Below are positions 32,782 through 40,992 of a stretch of DNA of 64,000 bases, in pieces. The DNA comes from an uncultured Bacilli bacterium. Lineage in GTDB: Bacteria; Bacillota_I; Bacilli_A; RF39; UBA660. The DNA lies in the NCBI GenBank assembly GCA_934183165.1, contig CAKPRZ010000003.1, forward strand, positions 104,915 to 168,914, in the 5' to 3' direction. The notes beneath the pieces were generated by a model. It was given only the letters and a program-made list of their open reading frames with translations. It was not told the origin of the DNA and did not search any database. Made by a program: the position numbers and the translations under genes. The stretch's first letter is position 1, and each line of letters begins with the position of its first letter.

Positions 32782-33429
32782 ATGAAAAAAAAAGATAAAT
32801 TAATTTTAATTTATAGAATTGTTCTATTAGTAATAATAATCGTTGGTATTATTCTAAATTTTAAAGCAAGAGATAAGGCTTGGTATCTAGTATTAAGTTA
32901 TTATACTTTGCAAAGTAATATTATAGTTGCATTATTTTTAATGTTAGAAATTATTAATACATTTAAACCTATTAAAATTTTTAAGGAAGAAAGAAGATAT
33001 CAGTTTTTTAAAGGAATGATTACTTTAATCATTTTAATAACTGGACTTATCTTTGCAATATTATTATCAAGCTATGTAAAATCATGGCATGGTATTAGAT
33101 TGGCTAGTAGTTATATATTACATTACATATGTCCAAGTATGGTTTTAATAGACTTTTTGTTTTTTGATGATTTAACTACTAAATTAAGTTCAAAAATGAA
33201 TATCTTATGGTTTATCTATCCTCTAAGTTATTATATTTTTGGTGTACTAAGAGTTCTTTACCTAGATGGATTCACACCATATCCATTCATGGCTGTACAA
33301 ATACTAGGTCCATTAAAATCAATTGCTACCCTAGTAGGGCTAGTTGGAATTTTCTATTTACTTTCACTAATACTAATACTTGCAAAAAACAAAATATCAA
33401 AAAAATCTATAACCATAGGTAATAATTAA
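32782..33429 (+). CDS. Pr6Pr family membrane protein
   Basis: 215 residues with six membrane helices. Family strings: YYTLQSNIIVALFLMLEIIN (the 'T-x-N' first loop), LASSYILHYICPSMVLIDFL (conserved His) and IYPLSYYIFGVLRVLYLDGF. The family is widespread in Firmicutes and of unknown role. Translation starts after GTGAAAAG, a weak ribosome site. Confidence 0.75.
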   Translation: MKKKDKLILIYRIVLLVIIIVGIILNFKARDKAWYLVLSYYTLQSNIIVALFLMLEIINTFKPIKIFKEERRYQFFKGMITLIILITGLIFAILLSSYVKSWHGIRLASSYILHYICPSMVLIDFLFFDDLTTKLSSKMNILWFIYPLSYYIFGVLRVLYLDGFTPYPFMAVQILGPLKSIATLVGLVGIFYLLSLILILAKNKISKKSITIGNN

Positions 33430-33460
33430 TATAATTTTTGTAAATTTAACATTTTACTAA

Positions 33461-33561
33461 TAGACAAATTTTATTTATATGTTAAAATTATTGTTATAAA
33501 CAACTATTCAGAAAGGAAATATAAACTCAATATATTTTACTTGATAGTAGTTATTTTTTTG
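33461..33561 (+). promoter_or_regulatory. prs promoter and possible attenuator
   Basis: TAGACA (33461-33466) and TAAAAT (33483-33488) form a likely promoter. Inside the leader AACAACTAT (33499-33507) can pair with ATAGTAGTT (33544-33552; one mismatch), followed by ATTTTTTTG and then the GGGAGG ribosome site of prs. This is a terminator-like layout before the gene; the long loop (36 bases) lowers confidence. Confidence 0.4.
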
Positions 33562-33575
33562 TTTAGGGAGGTAAA

Positions 33576-34682
33576 ATGGAGAGTAATTTAAAACTTATAA
33601 TCATGCCAAATTGTCAAGCATTTGGAAATTTAGTACATGAGAATTTAAAACTAATAAGAAAGACTAATGAGGATTTCATAGTAACAACTAAGTTAGAAAG
33701 GTTTAATAATAGCGAAGGAAAAGCACATAAGACTGGAAATGTTACAGGAAAAGATGTTTACTTACTAACTGATGTTGGAAATTATGACGAAACATATAAA
33801 ATGTATGGGTTTGACAATCACAAAAGCTTTGATGATCACTTTCAAGATACTAAAAGAGTTCTATCATCAATGCGTTCACAAGCTGCAAGAGTTAATTTAG
33901 TTATGCCACTACTTTATTCATCAAGACAGCATAAAAGAAAAGGCAATGAGTCCTTAGATTGTAGTTTAGCCTTAAGAGAATTAGAAGAGGTTGGAGCAGA
34001 TAGAATTATTACATTCGATGTTCATGATGCAACTGTTCAAACAGCATTAAAACATTCAACTTTTGAAAACGTATATCCAACATATTCAATATTAAAAAAC
34101 TTAATAAAAAACGAAGATATAGATTTAGATAACATGATGATTATTAGTCCAGATGCAGGAGCTGTTGATAGAGCGGCTTATTATGCGGATTGTCTTGGTA
34201 CTGATATTGGAATATTTAGTAAAAGAAGAGATTATTCAAAGTTAGAAGATGGAAAACATCCAATAGTTGACCATAATTATCATGGAAAAGATTTTACAGG
34301 CAAATATCTTTTAATTGTAGATGATATGATAGCATCAGGCGATTCAATGATTGAGGTTGCTAGGTATTTAAGGGAAAATGGTGCTAATAAAATATTTCTT
34401 ATAACATCATTTGCATTATTTTCAACTGGTCCTAAAAGCATTAATATGTTTAGTAGCGCTTACAAAGATGGTGTGTTTAACAAATTATATACTACAAATT
34501 TATCTTATATTCCAGAAAGTATTAAGTCTCAGGATTGGATTGAAGCAGTAGATTGTTCTAAGTATTTAGCTAAAATAATTGATAGAAGTAATAAAAATGA
34601 ACCTATTGATGATTTAATAAATGGTAGTAGTAAGCAGAAAATACTAAAATTAGCTGATAAAAAAAGAAATGGACTTATATAA
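33576..34682 (+). CDS. prs: Divergent ribose-phosphate pyrophosphokinase (PRPP synthetase)
   Basis: 368 residues, longer than the ~315 of classical Prs. Domain pattern is kept: SMRSQAARVNLVMPLLYSSR and QHKRKGNESLDCSLALRELE (flexible loop region), ITFDVHDATVQTAL (catalytic Asp-His), IISPDAGAVDRAA and the PRPP loop LLIVDDMIASGDS. The usual DLHAGQ and SPDHGG blocks are altered, as in a branch common in gut Bacillota. The C-terminal 40 residues are an extra Lys-rich tail. ATG at 33576 follows GGGAGGTAAA. It makes PRPP for nucleotides, His and Trp. Confidence 0.82.
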   Translation: MESNLKLIIMPNCQAFGNLVHENLKLIRKTNEDFIVTTKLERFNNSEGKAHKTGNVTGKDVYLLTDVGNYDETYKMYGFDNHKSFDDHFQDTKRVLSSMRSQAARVNLVMPLLYSSRQHKRKGNESLDCSLALRELEEVGADRIITFDVHDATVQTALKHSTFENVYPTYSILKNLIKNEDIDLDNMMIISPDAGAVDRAAYYADCLGTDIGIFSKRRDYSKLEDGKHPIVDHNYHGKDFTGKYLLIVDDMIASGDSMIEVARYLRENGANKIFLITSFALFSTGPKSINMFSSAYKDGVFNKLYTTNLSYIPESIKSQDWIEAVDCSKYLAKIIDRSNKNEPIDDLINGSSKQKILKLADKKRNGLI

Positions 34683-34685
34683 AGA

Positions 34686-34725
34686 TAAAGGATGTGTCAA
34701 TAAACACATCCTTTATTTTCTTTTT
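34686..34725. terminator. Bidirectional terminator between prs and femX-like genes
   Basis: TAAAGGATGTGT (34686-34697) and ACACATCCTTTA (34704-34715) form a perfect 12-bp stem with T-rich sequence on both sides, between convergent genes. Confidence 0.9.
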
Positions 34726-35975
34726 AATATTTTTTTGGCAAAATTATATAGTTTTCCAAATGGCAATACTGTTTTTTCAAATTGACCAACAAGTTCAACT
34801 ACATTACCATTAAATCCTTTTTTAAATTCATATATTCCATAATACTTATCATTTTTGTCAAAGCATCCATTAATACCATAGAAGTCAACCCATTCATAGT
34901 TATCTTTTAAGGCATCTTTAACATGTTCATCATACATAGCATATTTAGGAGTAAATGATTTATATTCAGCTAATATACCACTACTTAATGTTAAATATTC
35001 AGTTCCAGATTTCATTGAAAGTAATACGCCAACATCTTTTCCTTTAGGATTAGTTTTCTTGAAACTTTCAGCCTTTTTCTTTTCATCTTGATATTTCTGA
35101 ATCAACTTGTTAGATGTCTCAAGTTGATTTTTTAATTTATTTCCAACCATATCCTTAGACATTTTTTCTTTTATCTTCTTATTATTTTCTTCTTCTTCTT
35201 TCAAATTTTTACTAGCTGAATCATAATAAATATCAGGGTCTATATAAGCTATATAGATAGTCATCAAATCATGCATATGTTTATACATTTTTTGATAATA
35301 AGATAAACTTCTAATACTGAAATCTTTCCTTTTACCAGTAGCCTCAAAGATTTCTGACAAAGTCGGTAAGTCTTCAATTTTTCCTTTTCTTACTCTTAAT
35401 CCTTTTTTATAGCAATTATCGATATTTTTTCTAGTACTTTTAGAATATCCTGCTTTTAATTCCTCATAGCTTTTATCTAACTTTAGCCTATATTCCCATC
35501 TCATTTGTAAAGCTTCTGAATACAAGTTAAATCCAAAATGTTTATAGCCTAGTTTATTCAAGTTACTTATTAAAATATCGTTTTTACTATTTCCTATATC
35601 TTCACCATCACTATTTCTAAGCAGATAAATAACATTAGGATCTATAATAATTCGAAATCCATGCCTTTTTTTAACAAATTCTTTAAGATTTAAAGAAAAA
35701 TAGTTTAACAATTCGAAATCATTATAATCTATTAAGAATCCTCTTGGCGCATAAAAGCTTTTATACCAAAGAACTGATTTTTCTTCTAATATTAAAGTTG
35801 CCGCTATAAGTTTATCTTTTTCTTTTACTCCAAAATAATAAACCTGATCACCTAATCCTTGTTTCAAATGACCTAATTCAACACTTTGCATAAAAGAAAA
35901 TTGAGGATAATTTGTTGAAAATTCTCTAAAATCATCTTCACTTAACTTAACAAAATTAAACTTTCTTTTTACCAT
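34713..35975 (-). CDS. FemABX-family peptidoglycan cross-bridge enzyme
   Basis: 420 residues: two GNAT-like domains (FSFMQSVELGHLKQGLGDQV, then EWVDFYGINGCFDKNDKYYG with the typical ending IYEFKKGFNGNVVELVGQFE) and a long coiled-coil insert (residues ~255-300). These enzymes add amino acids from aminoacyl-tRNA to lipid II. The insert is the tRNA-synthetase-like helical arm of FemA/FemX. It overlaps the flippase gene by 20 bases, so transcription and cell-wall function are shared. Confidence 0.88.
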   Translation of the reverse strand: MVKRKFNFVKLSEDDFREFSTNYPQFSFMQSVELGHLKQGLGDQVYYFGVKEKDKLIAATLILEEKSVLWYKSFYAPRGFLIDYNDFELLNYFSLNLKEFVKKRHGFRIIIDPNVIYLLRNSDGEDIGNSKNDILISNLNKLGYKHFGFNLYSEALQMRWEYRLKLDKSYEELKAGYSKSTRKNIDNCYKKGLRVRKGKIEDLPTLSEIFEATGKRKDFSIRSLSYYQKMYKHMHDLMTIYIAYIDPDIYYDSASKNLKEEEENNKKIKEKMSKDMVGNKLKNQLETSNKLIQKYQDEKKKAESFKKTNPKGKDVGVLLSMKSGTEYLTLSSGILAEYKSFTPKYAMYDEHVKDALKDNYEWVDFYGINGCFDKNDKYYGIYEFKKGFNGNVVELVGQFEKTVLPFGKLYNFAKKILKRK

Positions 35976-37632
35976 TTTTTTTCACATTCCTTTTGCATCT
36001 AAATAATTTATTCAAAATATTCTTTACTGTTTTAGCTCCAAAAATATGATTAATAGTATTAGTAGCATAAGTAATTCCAATATATATTGCTGAACCTACT
36101 AAAGTATAAATTAATATAACTAATATTGCTTTAAGTCTACTTGGAGTAGTAACCGGAATAACTAATTTCATTGCCGATAAGCATAATACCATTGTTATTA
36201 TAGCAATTAATATATTTAAAAACTCATTAATCGTCGAATCAAAATTAACCTTATATTTTTTCTTTAGGAAAATCATACAAATGATACTTGATGTTAAAAA
36301 TCCTAATATTGTCGCTGTTATAGCACCATAATATGCTGGTAATCCCAATTTATTAAATCCATATATAAATGGAATATTTAGTGCCACTTTAAATAGCATT
36401 CCCGATAATAAACTAATAAATACCATTTTATATTCTTTTAATAATTGAACAATAGTAACTGTTGAAGTAAATAACGCTGTTGCAAGAGCAACAAATACCA
36501 TATATTGGTATGTTATGGCACCATATTTACTAGCTCCATAAAAAATTGTCCATACAGGTTTAGCTAATAGGCTTAATCCAACAGTCATAGGTACTGTAAA
36601 GAATAAAATCACTTGATAAGTTTTATTTATTTTATTTTTTACTTCTTTCATATCATTTTGAACATAGCTTGCAGTTAGATTTGGAATTAAACTAGTCATT
36701 ATCCCGGAAACTATAGCAATAATAATCATATTAATCTTTAATCCCCATGTAGATATAATACTCATTATACTTTCAGCATCCTTAACTTGATAGCCAATAT
36801 CATTAACTAATGTTTTAACAAGTGTAACTACATCAACAGAATTATAAAGTGATCTAAACAAATCTATCATAATGAATGGAATTGCATAAGCTAATATTTT
36901 CTTCATGATTTCTTTATCAGAAACTTTAGGTTCTTTAACACTCTTATCAATTACCATTAATTCTTTTTTGTTTTTCTTTTCTTTATAAAGTAAATATGCA
37001 TATGAAGCTATACCACCAACAGTAGCAGCAAAAACAGCACATCCAACTGTTAATTTAAGTGATAAATGAAAAACTCTATACATTAAGAAACTACCAAAAA
37101 CAATGATTGTCACTCTTACAACCTGTTCTATTATTTGACTAATAGATGTTGGTGTAATAAATTTATGTCCTTGAAAATATCCTCTTGATACACTTAATAT
37201 TGGAATAATTAAAATAGCTGTTGAAATAAGTCTAATAACAAAGGCCACATCTTCTTTACTATTGCCACCTGTAATATTGCCTATTATCATATAGCCTATT
37301 TGATCTGCAAAAACAAATAAAACAATAAAACATACAAGGCCCATCATAAACAAAAGTCTCTTTCCTAATTTAAAGGCTCTTTCTTTTGTTTTAAAGTAAC
37401 CCAATGTATAATATTCACTAATTATTTTACTCATTGCAAGAGGAATACCTGCTTGAGATATGCTTAAAAATATATTGTATATGTTATATGCATATCCGTA
37501 CAATGCCCCACCTTGTTCACCTATAATTGCATGAAAAGGAATAACATATAATATTCCTAATATTTTACAAATAACAATACCTAAAGTAGCTACAAAGGCT
37601 CCTTGCATAAAAGAATTTTTCTTGAGTTCCAT
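35956..37632 (-). CDS. Polysaccharide/lipid flippase of the MVF/SpoVB type
   Basis: About 558 residues from the internal ATG at 37632 (NSFMQGAFVATLGIVICKIL follows); an upstream in-frame start at 37662 is also open and neither has a strong ribosome site. Fourteen hydrophobic segments are visible, with typical strings GYAYNIYNIFLSISQAGIPL, AMSKIISEYYTLG and ISVSRGYFQGHKFITPTSIS. This matches the SpoVB/YtgP branch, which moves lipid-linked wall or cortex precursors. It shares an operon with the FemX-like enzyme. Confidence 0.88.
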   Translation of the reverse strand: MELKKNSFMQGAFVATLGIVICKILGILYVIPFHAIIGEQGGALYGYAYNIYNIFLSISQAGIPLAMSKIISEYYTLGYFKTKERAFKLGKRLLFMMGLVCFIVLFVFADQIGYMIIGNITGGNSKEDVAFVIRLISTAILIIPILSVSRGYFQGHKFITPTSISQIIEQVVRVTIIVFGSFLMYRVFHLSLKLTVGCAVFAATVGGIASYAYLLYKEKKNKKELMVIDKSVKEPKVSDKEIMKKILAYAIPFIMIDLFRSLYNSVDVVTLVKTLVNDIGYQVKDAESIMSIISTWGLKINMIIIAIVSGIMTSLIPNLTASYVQNDMKEVKNKINKTYQVILFFTVPMTVGLSLLAKPVWTIFYGASKYGAITYQYMVFVALATALFTSTVTIVQLLKEYKMVFISLLSGMLFKVALNIPFIYGFNKLGLPAYYGAITATILGFLTSSIICMIFLKKKYKVNFDSTINEFLNILIAIITMVLCLSAMKLVIPVTTPSRLKAILVILIYTLVGSAIYIGITYATNTINHIFGAKTVKNILNKLFRCKRNVKKNGKKKV

Positions 37633-37703
37633 AAAAATCACACAACTTTCTACATTTTTCATTATAGCATTAATAGAAAAAATAATAAACTAATAAGCCA
37701 AAT

Positions 37704-37886
37704 TTATTCACTTTCTGTGTAAATAATCATGGCCGAAAAGCAATATATCTGTTCTTCCCCAAACATTGATGTCGAAACTTGATATTTTATGTCAATAATA
37801 TTGTCAAAGTTCAAATCACTCAAAAAATTGTTGACACTGTTTTCTAGGTCTTTTTCATGCATTTCATCGAATACCTTTACTTTCAT
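37704..37886 (-). CDS. Cse60-like small sporulation protein
   Basis: 60 residues from the ATG at 37886; an open frame reaches 37946 but its first 20 residues do not fit. MKVKVFDEMHEKDLENSVNN, IKYQVSTSMFGEEQIYCFSA match the Cse60 family, a sigma-E regulon product of Bacillus. The role in the spore is not known. It lies between the flippase and leuS. Confidence 0.8.
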   Translation of the reverse strand: MKVKVFDEMHEKDLENSVNNFLSDLNFDNIIDIKYQVSTSMFGEEQIYCFSAMIIYTESE

Positions 37887-37921
37887 ATTTTTATTCACCA
37901 AATTAATAATAATAAAATTCA

Positions 37922-37950
37922 AAAACAAAAAGTGTCGAATTGACACTTTT
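37922..37950 (-). terminator. Terminator after leuS
   Basis: AAAAGTGTC (37928-37936) pairs with GACACTTTT (37942-37950), with a T run on the minus strand. It overlaps the 5' side of the Cse60 frame, separating the two transcripts. Confidence 0.75.
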
Positions 37951-37985
37951 TTTCTTATTTAATGTAAACATATACTATAAAAATG

Positions 37986-40400
37986 TTATTTTACAACAAT
38001 ATTGACAATTTTACCTTTAATTATAATTATCTTTACAATTTCTTTACCTTCTATATGTTTTTTAACATTTTCAGAATTCATCGCTTTATTCTTGATATCT
38101 TCTTCACTATCGTCAATATTTATATTAATTGTTGAACGAACCTTTCCATTTACTTGAACCGCAATATCTATATTTTTTTGAATTAATTTTTCTTCATCAT
38201 AAACAGGCCATGTATCTTCGCAGATAGGCTTATATCCAATTTTTTCATTTAATTCTTCTGTAATATGAGGAGCAACTGGATTCATTAATTTTAGTAACAA
38301 TCTATAATCTTCTTTAGAAATAGAATCTTTATCATCATAAGCATTTGCTAAAATCATCAAGGCAGATATGTAAGTATTGTATCCCATAGTTTCCAAATCT
38401 TTTGTTGCTTGCTTTATTGTTTTATTTTGGATTACTTCAAAATCTTTAGTTAAACCACTTTTATCGTTTAATTTATCTGACATTTTAATGATTCTATCAA
38501 TAAATCTTTTACAACCTTTCAATGAATCAGTACTCCATGGAGCATCTTGTCTATAATCACCCATAAACAACTCATATACTCTTAATGTATCAGCACCATA
38601 TTCTTCTACAATATCATCAGGATTAATTACGTTTCCTTTTGATTTACTCATTTTTTCTCCATTTGATCCTAATATCATTCCGTGAGATACTCTTGTCCAA
38701 ATCATTTCTTTATTAGGAACAAGTCCTATGTTATATAGAAATTGAACCCAAAATCTTGCATATAATAAATGTCTTGCTGTATGTTCCATTCCTCCATTGT
38801 ACCAGTCAACTCTATTCCAATATTTCATTGATTCCATGGAAGCAAATTCTCTAGTATTATGTGGGTCCATAAATCTTAAGAAATACCATGATGATCCAGC
38901 CCAATTTGGCATAGTATCAGTTTCACGTTTAGCATCCATTCCACACTTTGGACACTTACAATTTACCCAATCAGTTATTTTAGCAAGTGGAGATTGTCCG
39001 TCATCAGTTGGTTCATATTCAGCAATATCTGGTAATAATAATGGCAATTCATCCTCATTCATAGGTTGCCATCCACATTTTTCACAATATATCATAGGAA
39101 TTGGTTCACCCCAGAATCTTTGTCTTGAGAAAATCCAATCTCTCATCTTATAATTATTTACTTTTCTGCCTACTCCCATTTTTATTAATTTATCTGTAAT
39201 TGCTATTTTTGCTTCTTCAACAGTTAACCCATTAAATTCTTCGGAATTAATAAGTTTACAATTCTTTCCTAAGTAATCTTGTTTTTCGAATGCTTGATTG
39301 CTTACATCAGCTCCATCAATTACCTGAATCATTGGTATATTATGAACTTTTGCATATTCAAAATCTCTTTGATCATGTGTTGGAACGGCCATTACTGCAC
39401 CAGTACCATAATTTCCTAAAACAAAATCTCCTAGGTAAACAGGAACCTTTTTACCATTTACAGGGTTTATTGCTTCTATTCCTTTTACTAAACATCCTGT
39501 TTTGCCTTTATTAAGTTCTGTTCTATCCATGTCAGATTTCATTGAAGTTTCTTTAATATATGCCTCTACTTCTTCCTTATTCTCCACTCTAGGCATTAAT
39601 TCTTTAATTAATTTTCCATCTGGTGCTATTACAAAGAAAGTAATACCATAAATAGTTTCAATACAAGTAGTAAAAATTGAAAATTTCCCACCACCAACTA
39701 TATCTATGTCAACCTCAACACCAGTAGATTTACCAATCCAATTTATTTGGCCAAGTTTTACTCTATCAGCAAAATTTGTATCATCTAATCCTTTTAATAG
39801 ATCTTCTGCATAAGCACTCATTTTAAGCATCCATTGACTTTTTTCTTTTTGAACAACGGTTGTTCCGCATCGCTCGCAAACACCACCGGCTGCATCTTCA
39901 TTAGATAAAACACTTTTACATTTTGGGCACCAATTTACAGGAATTGTATCTTTATATGCCATTTTGTGTTTATAAAATTGTAGAAATTGCCATTGTGTCC
40001 ATTTGTAATAATCTGGATCTGTTGTAGAAAACTCTCTATCCCAATCAAATGAAAAGCCTAGTTTTTTCATTTGACCCTTAAATGTTTTGATATTTTCTTT
40101 AACCGCATCCTTAGGATGAATGTGATTTTTTATTGCATATTGTTCTGCAGGAGCACCAAAAGCATCCCAACCCATTGGATATAAAACATTATATCCTTGC
40201 ATTCTCTTCATTCTAGCAAGAGCATCCTGTGCCGTATAACTTCTAACATGCCCTACATGTAATCCGGCTCCAGATGGATATGGAAATTCAACCAATATAT
40301 AATATGGTTTTTTACTTTTATCACCTGTTATTGCCTTAAAACTTTTATTTTCTTCCCAATAATTTTGCCATTTTTTCTCTATTTCATTAAAATTACTCAT
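37986..40400 (-). CDS. leuS: Leucyl-tRNA synthetase
   Basis: 804 residues, the standard bacterial size. Motifs: class I HIGH-type LVEFPYPSGAGLHVGHVRSY, the CPKCKSVLSNEDAAGGVCERC zinc module, the editing domain (NYGTGAVMAVPTHDQRD), WYNGGMEHTARHLLY, and KMSKS as SNGEKMSKSKGNVI. The ATG overlaps the upstream gene's stop by eight bases. A leucine T-box leader precedes the upstream small gene, so uncharged tRNA-Leu should switch on both. Confidence 0.97.
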   Translation of the reverse strand: MSNFNEIEKKWQNYWEENKSFKAITGDKSKKPYYILVEFPYPSGAGLHVGHVRSYTAQDALARMKRMQGYNVLYPMGWDAFGAPAEQYAIKNHIHPKDAVKENIKTFKGQMKKLGFSFDWDREFSTTDPDYYKWTQWQFLQFYKHKMAYKDTIPVNWCPKCKSVLSNEDAAGGVCERCGTTVVQKEKSQWMLKMSAYAEDLLKGLDDTNFADRVKLGQINWIGKSTGVEVDIDIVGGGKFSIFTTCIETIYGITFFVIAPDGKLIKELMPRVENKEEVEAYIKETSMKSDMDRTELNKGKTGCLVKGIEAINPVNGKKVPVYLGDFVLGNYGTGAVMAVPTHDQRDFEYAKVHNIPMIQVIDGADVSNQAFEKQDYLGKNCKLINSEEFNGLTVEEAKIAITDKLIKMGVGRKVNNYKMRDWIFSRQRFWGEPIPMIYCEKCGWQPMNEDELPLLLPDIAEYEPTDDGQSPLAKITDWVNCKCPKCGMDAKRETDTMPNWAGSSWYFLRFMDPHNTREFASMESMKYWNRVDWYNGGMEHTARHLLYARFWVQFLYNIGLVPNKEMIWTRVSHGMILGSNGEKMSKSKGNVINPDDIVEEYGADTLRVYELFMGDYRQDAPWSTDSLKGCKRFIDRIIKMSDKLNDKSGLTKDFEVIQNKTIKQATKDLETMGYNTYISALMILANAYDDKDSISKEDYRLLLKLMNPVAPHITEELNEKIGYKPICEDTWPVYDEEKLIQKNIDIAVQVNGKVRSTININIDDSEEDIKNKAMNSENVKKHIEGKEIVKIIIIKGKIVNIVVK

Positions 40401-40770
40401 CTTTAGTCAATCCTTTCTTTTTGAAATATTTACCTAATATATTAAAACTAATAAATACGATTATTATTACTAGTATGAAACTGAGCAACAGCTTCAGCCA
40501 TAATGCATGAACAAATCCAATTATAGTAATAACTATAGATAAATCAAATGCTATAACAAGTCCCATTAATTGTAGGAAATATCTATAATTTAATTTATCT
40601 AAATCAACATTATATTTTTTTACAAATACTACAACCTCTGATGGCATTTTTCTTTCTTTCAATTTCCCTTTTTTATTTCTTCTTTGATTACCATTTTTAT
40701 CGAAATTAATTATAATCCATATATAATACATCATGTATATCATAATAATTGTTATAACTAAACTCAACAT
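40393..40770 (-). CDS. Small membrane protein in the leuS T-box operon
   Basis: 125 residues from the ATG at 40770, which follows GGAGGTAGATGTT; longer readings from 40827 run through the T-box terminator and are wrong. One N-terminal helix (MLSLVITIIMIYMMYYIWII), a basic middle (RRNKKGKLKERKMPSEVVVF) and two further helices. SEVVVFVKKYNVDLDKLNYR and LMGLVIAFDLSIVITIIGFV suggest a family seen with aminoacyl-tRNA or membrane genes in this lineage, but I cannot name it. Its placement between a T-box and leuS implies leucine-dependent expression. Confidence 0.7.
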   Translation of the reverse strand: MLSLVITIIMIYMMYYIWIIINFDKNGNQRRNKKGKLKERKMPSEVVVFVKKYNVDLDKLNYRYFLQLMGLVIAFDLSIVITIIGFVHALWLKLLLSFILVIIIVFISFNILGKYFKKKGLTKDE

Positions 40771-40790
40771 AACATCTACCTCCAAAAAAA

Positions 40791-40990
40791 AGATGGTACC
40801 TATAAGGACGAATAATCGCGGTACCACCTTAATTCATATTAATATGCTCTCAAATCTTTAACGCTGATTAGCGATTTGCTTTAAATAGGATAAGTTCATA
40901 ATTTATTCTTATCGTTTACACCAACCACGACTCTCTATAAAGAAATCAATTACTACTGCTTCCTAAGCAAATAACTATTTGTATATAGTA
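40791..40990 (-). ncRNA. T-box leader, leucine type (CUU specifier)
   Basis: The conserved T-box sequence AAGGTGGTACCGCG lies at the 3' side (plus 40816-40830). It is followed by the terminator GGTGGTACC/GGTACCATC with eight T. Upstream are AGAGAGTCGTGGTTGGTG of stem I and the specifier strip GAACTTATCC, giving CTT (Leu) at plus 40892-40894. Uncharged tRNA-Leu should form the antiterminator and allow reading of the 125-residue gene and leuS. Confidence 0.92.
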
Positions 40991-40992
40991 TA

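Noticed and set aside
40771..40827. N-terminal extension of the membrane gene before leuS
   Set aside because: These codons lie in the T-box terminator; the ATG at 40770 has GGAGG ahead.
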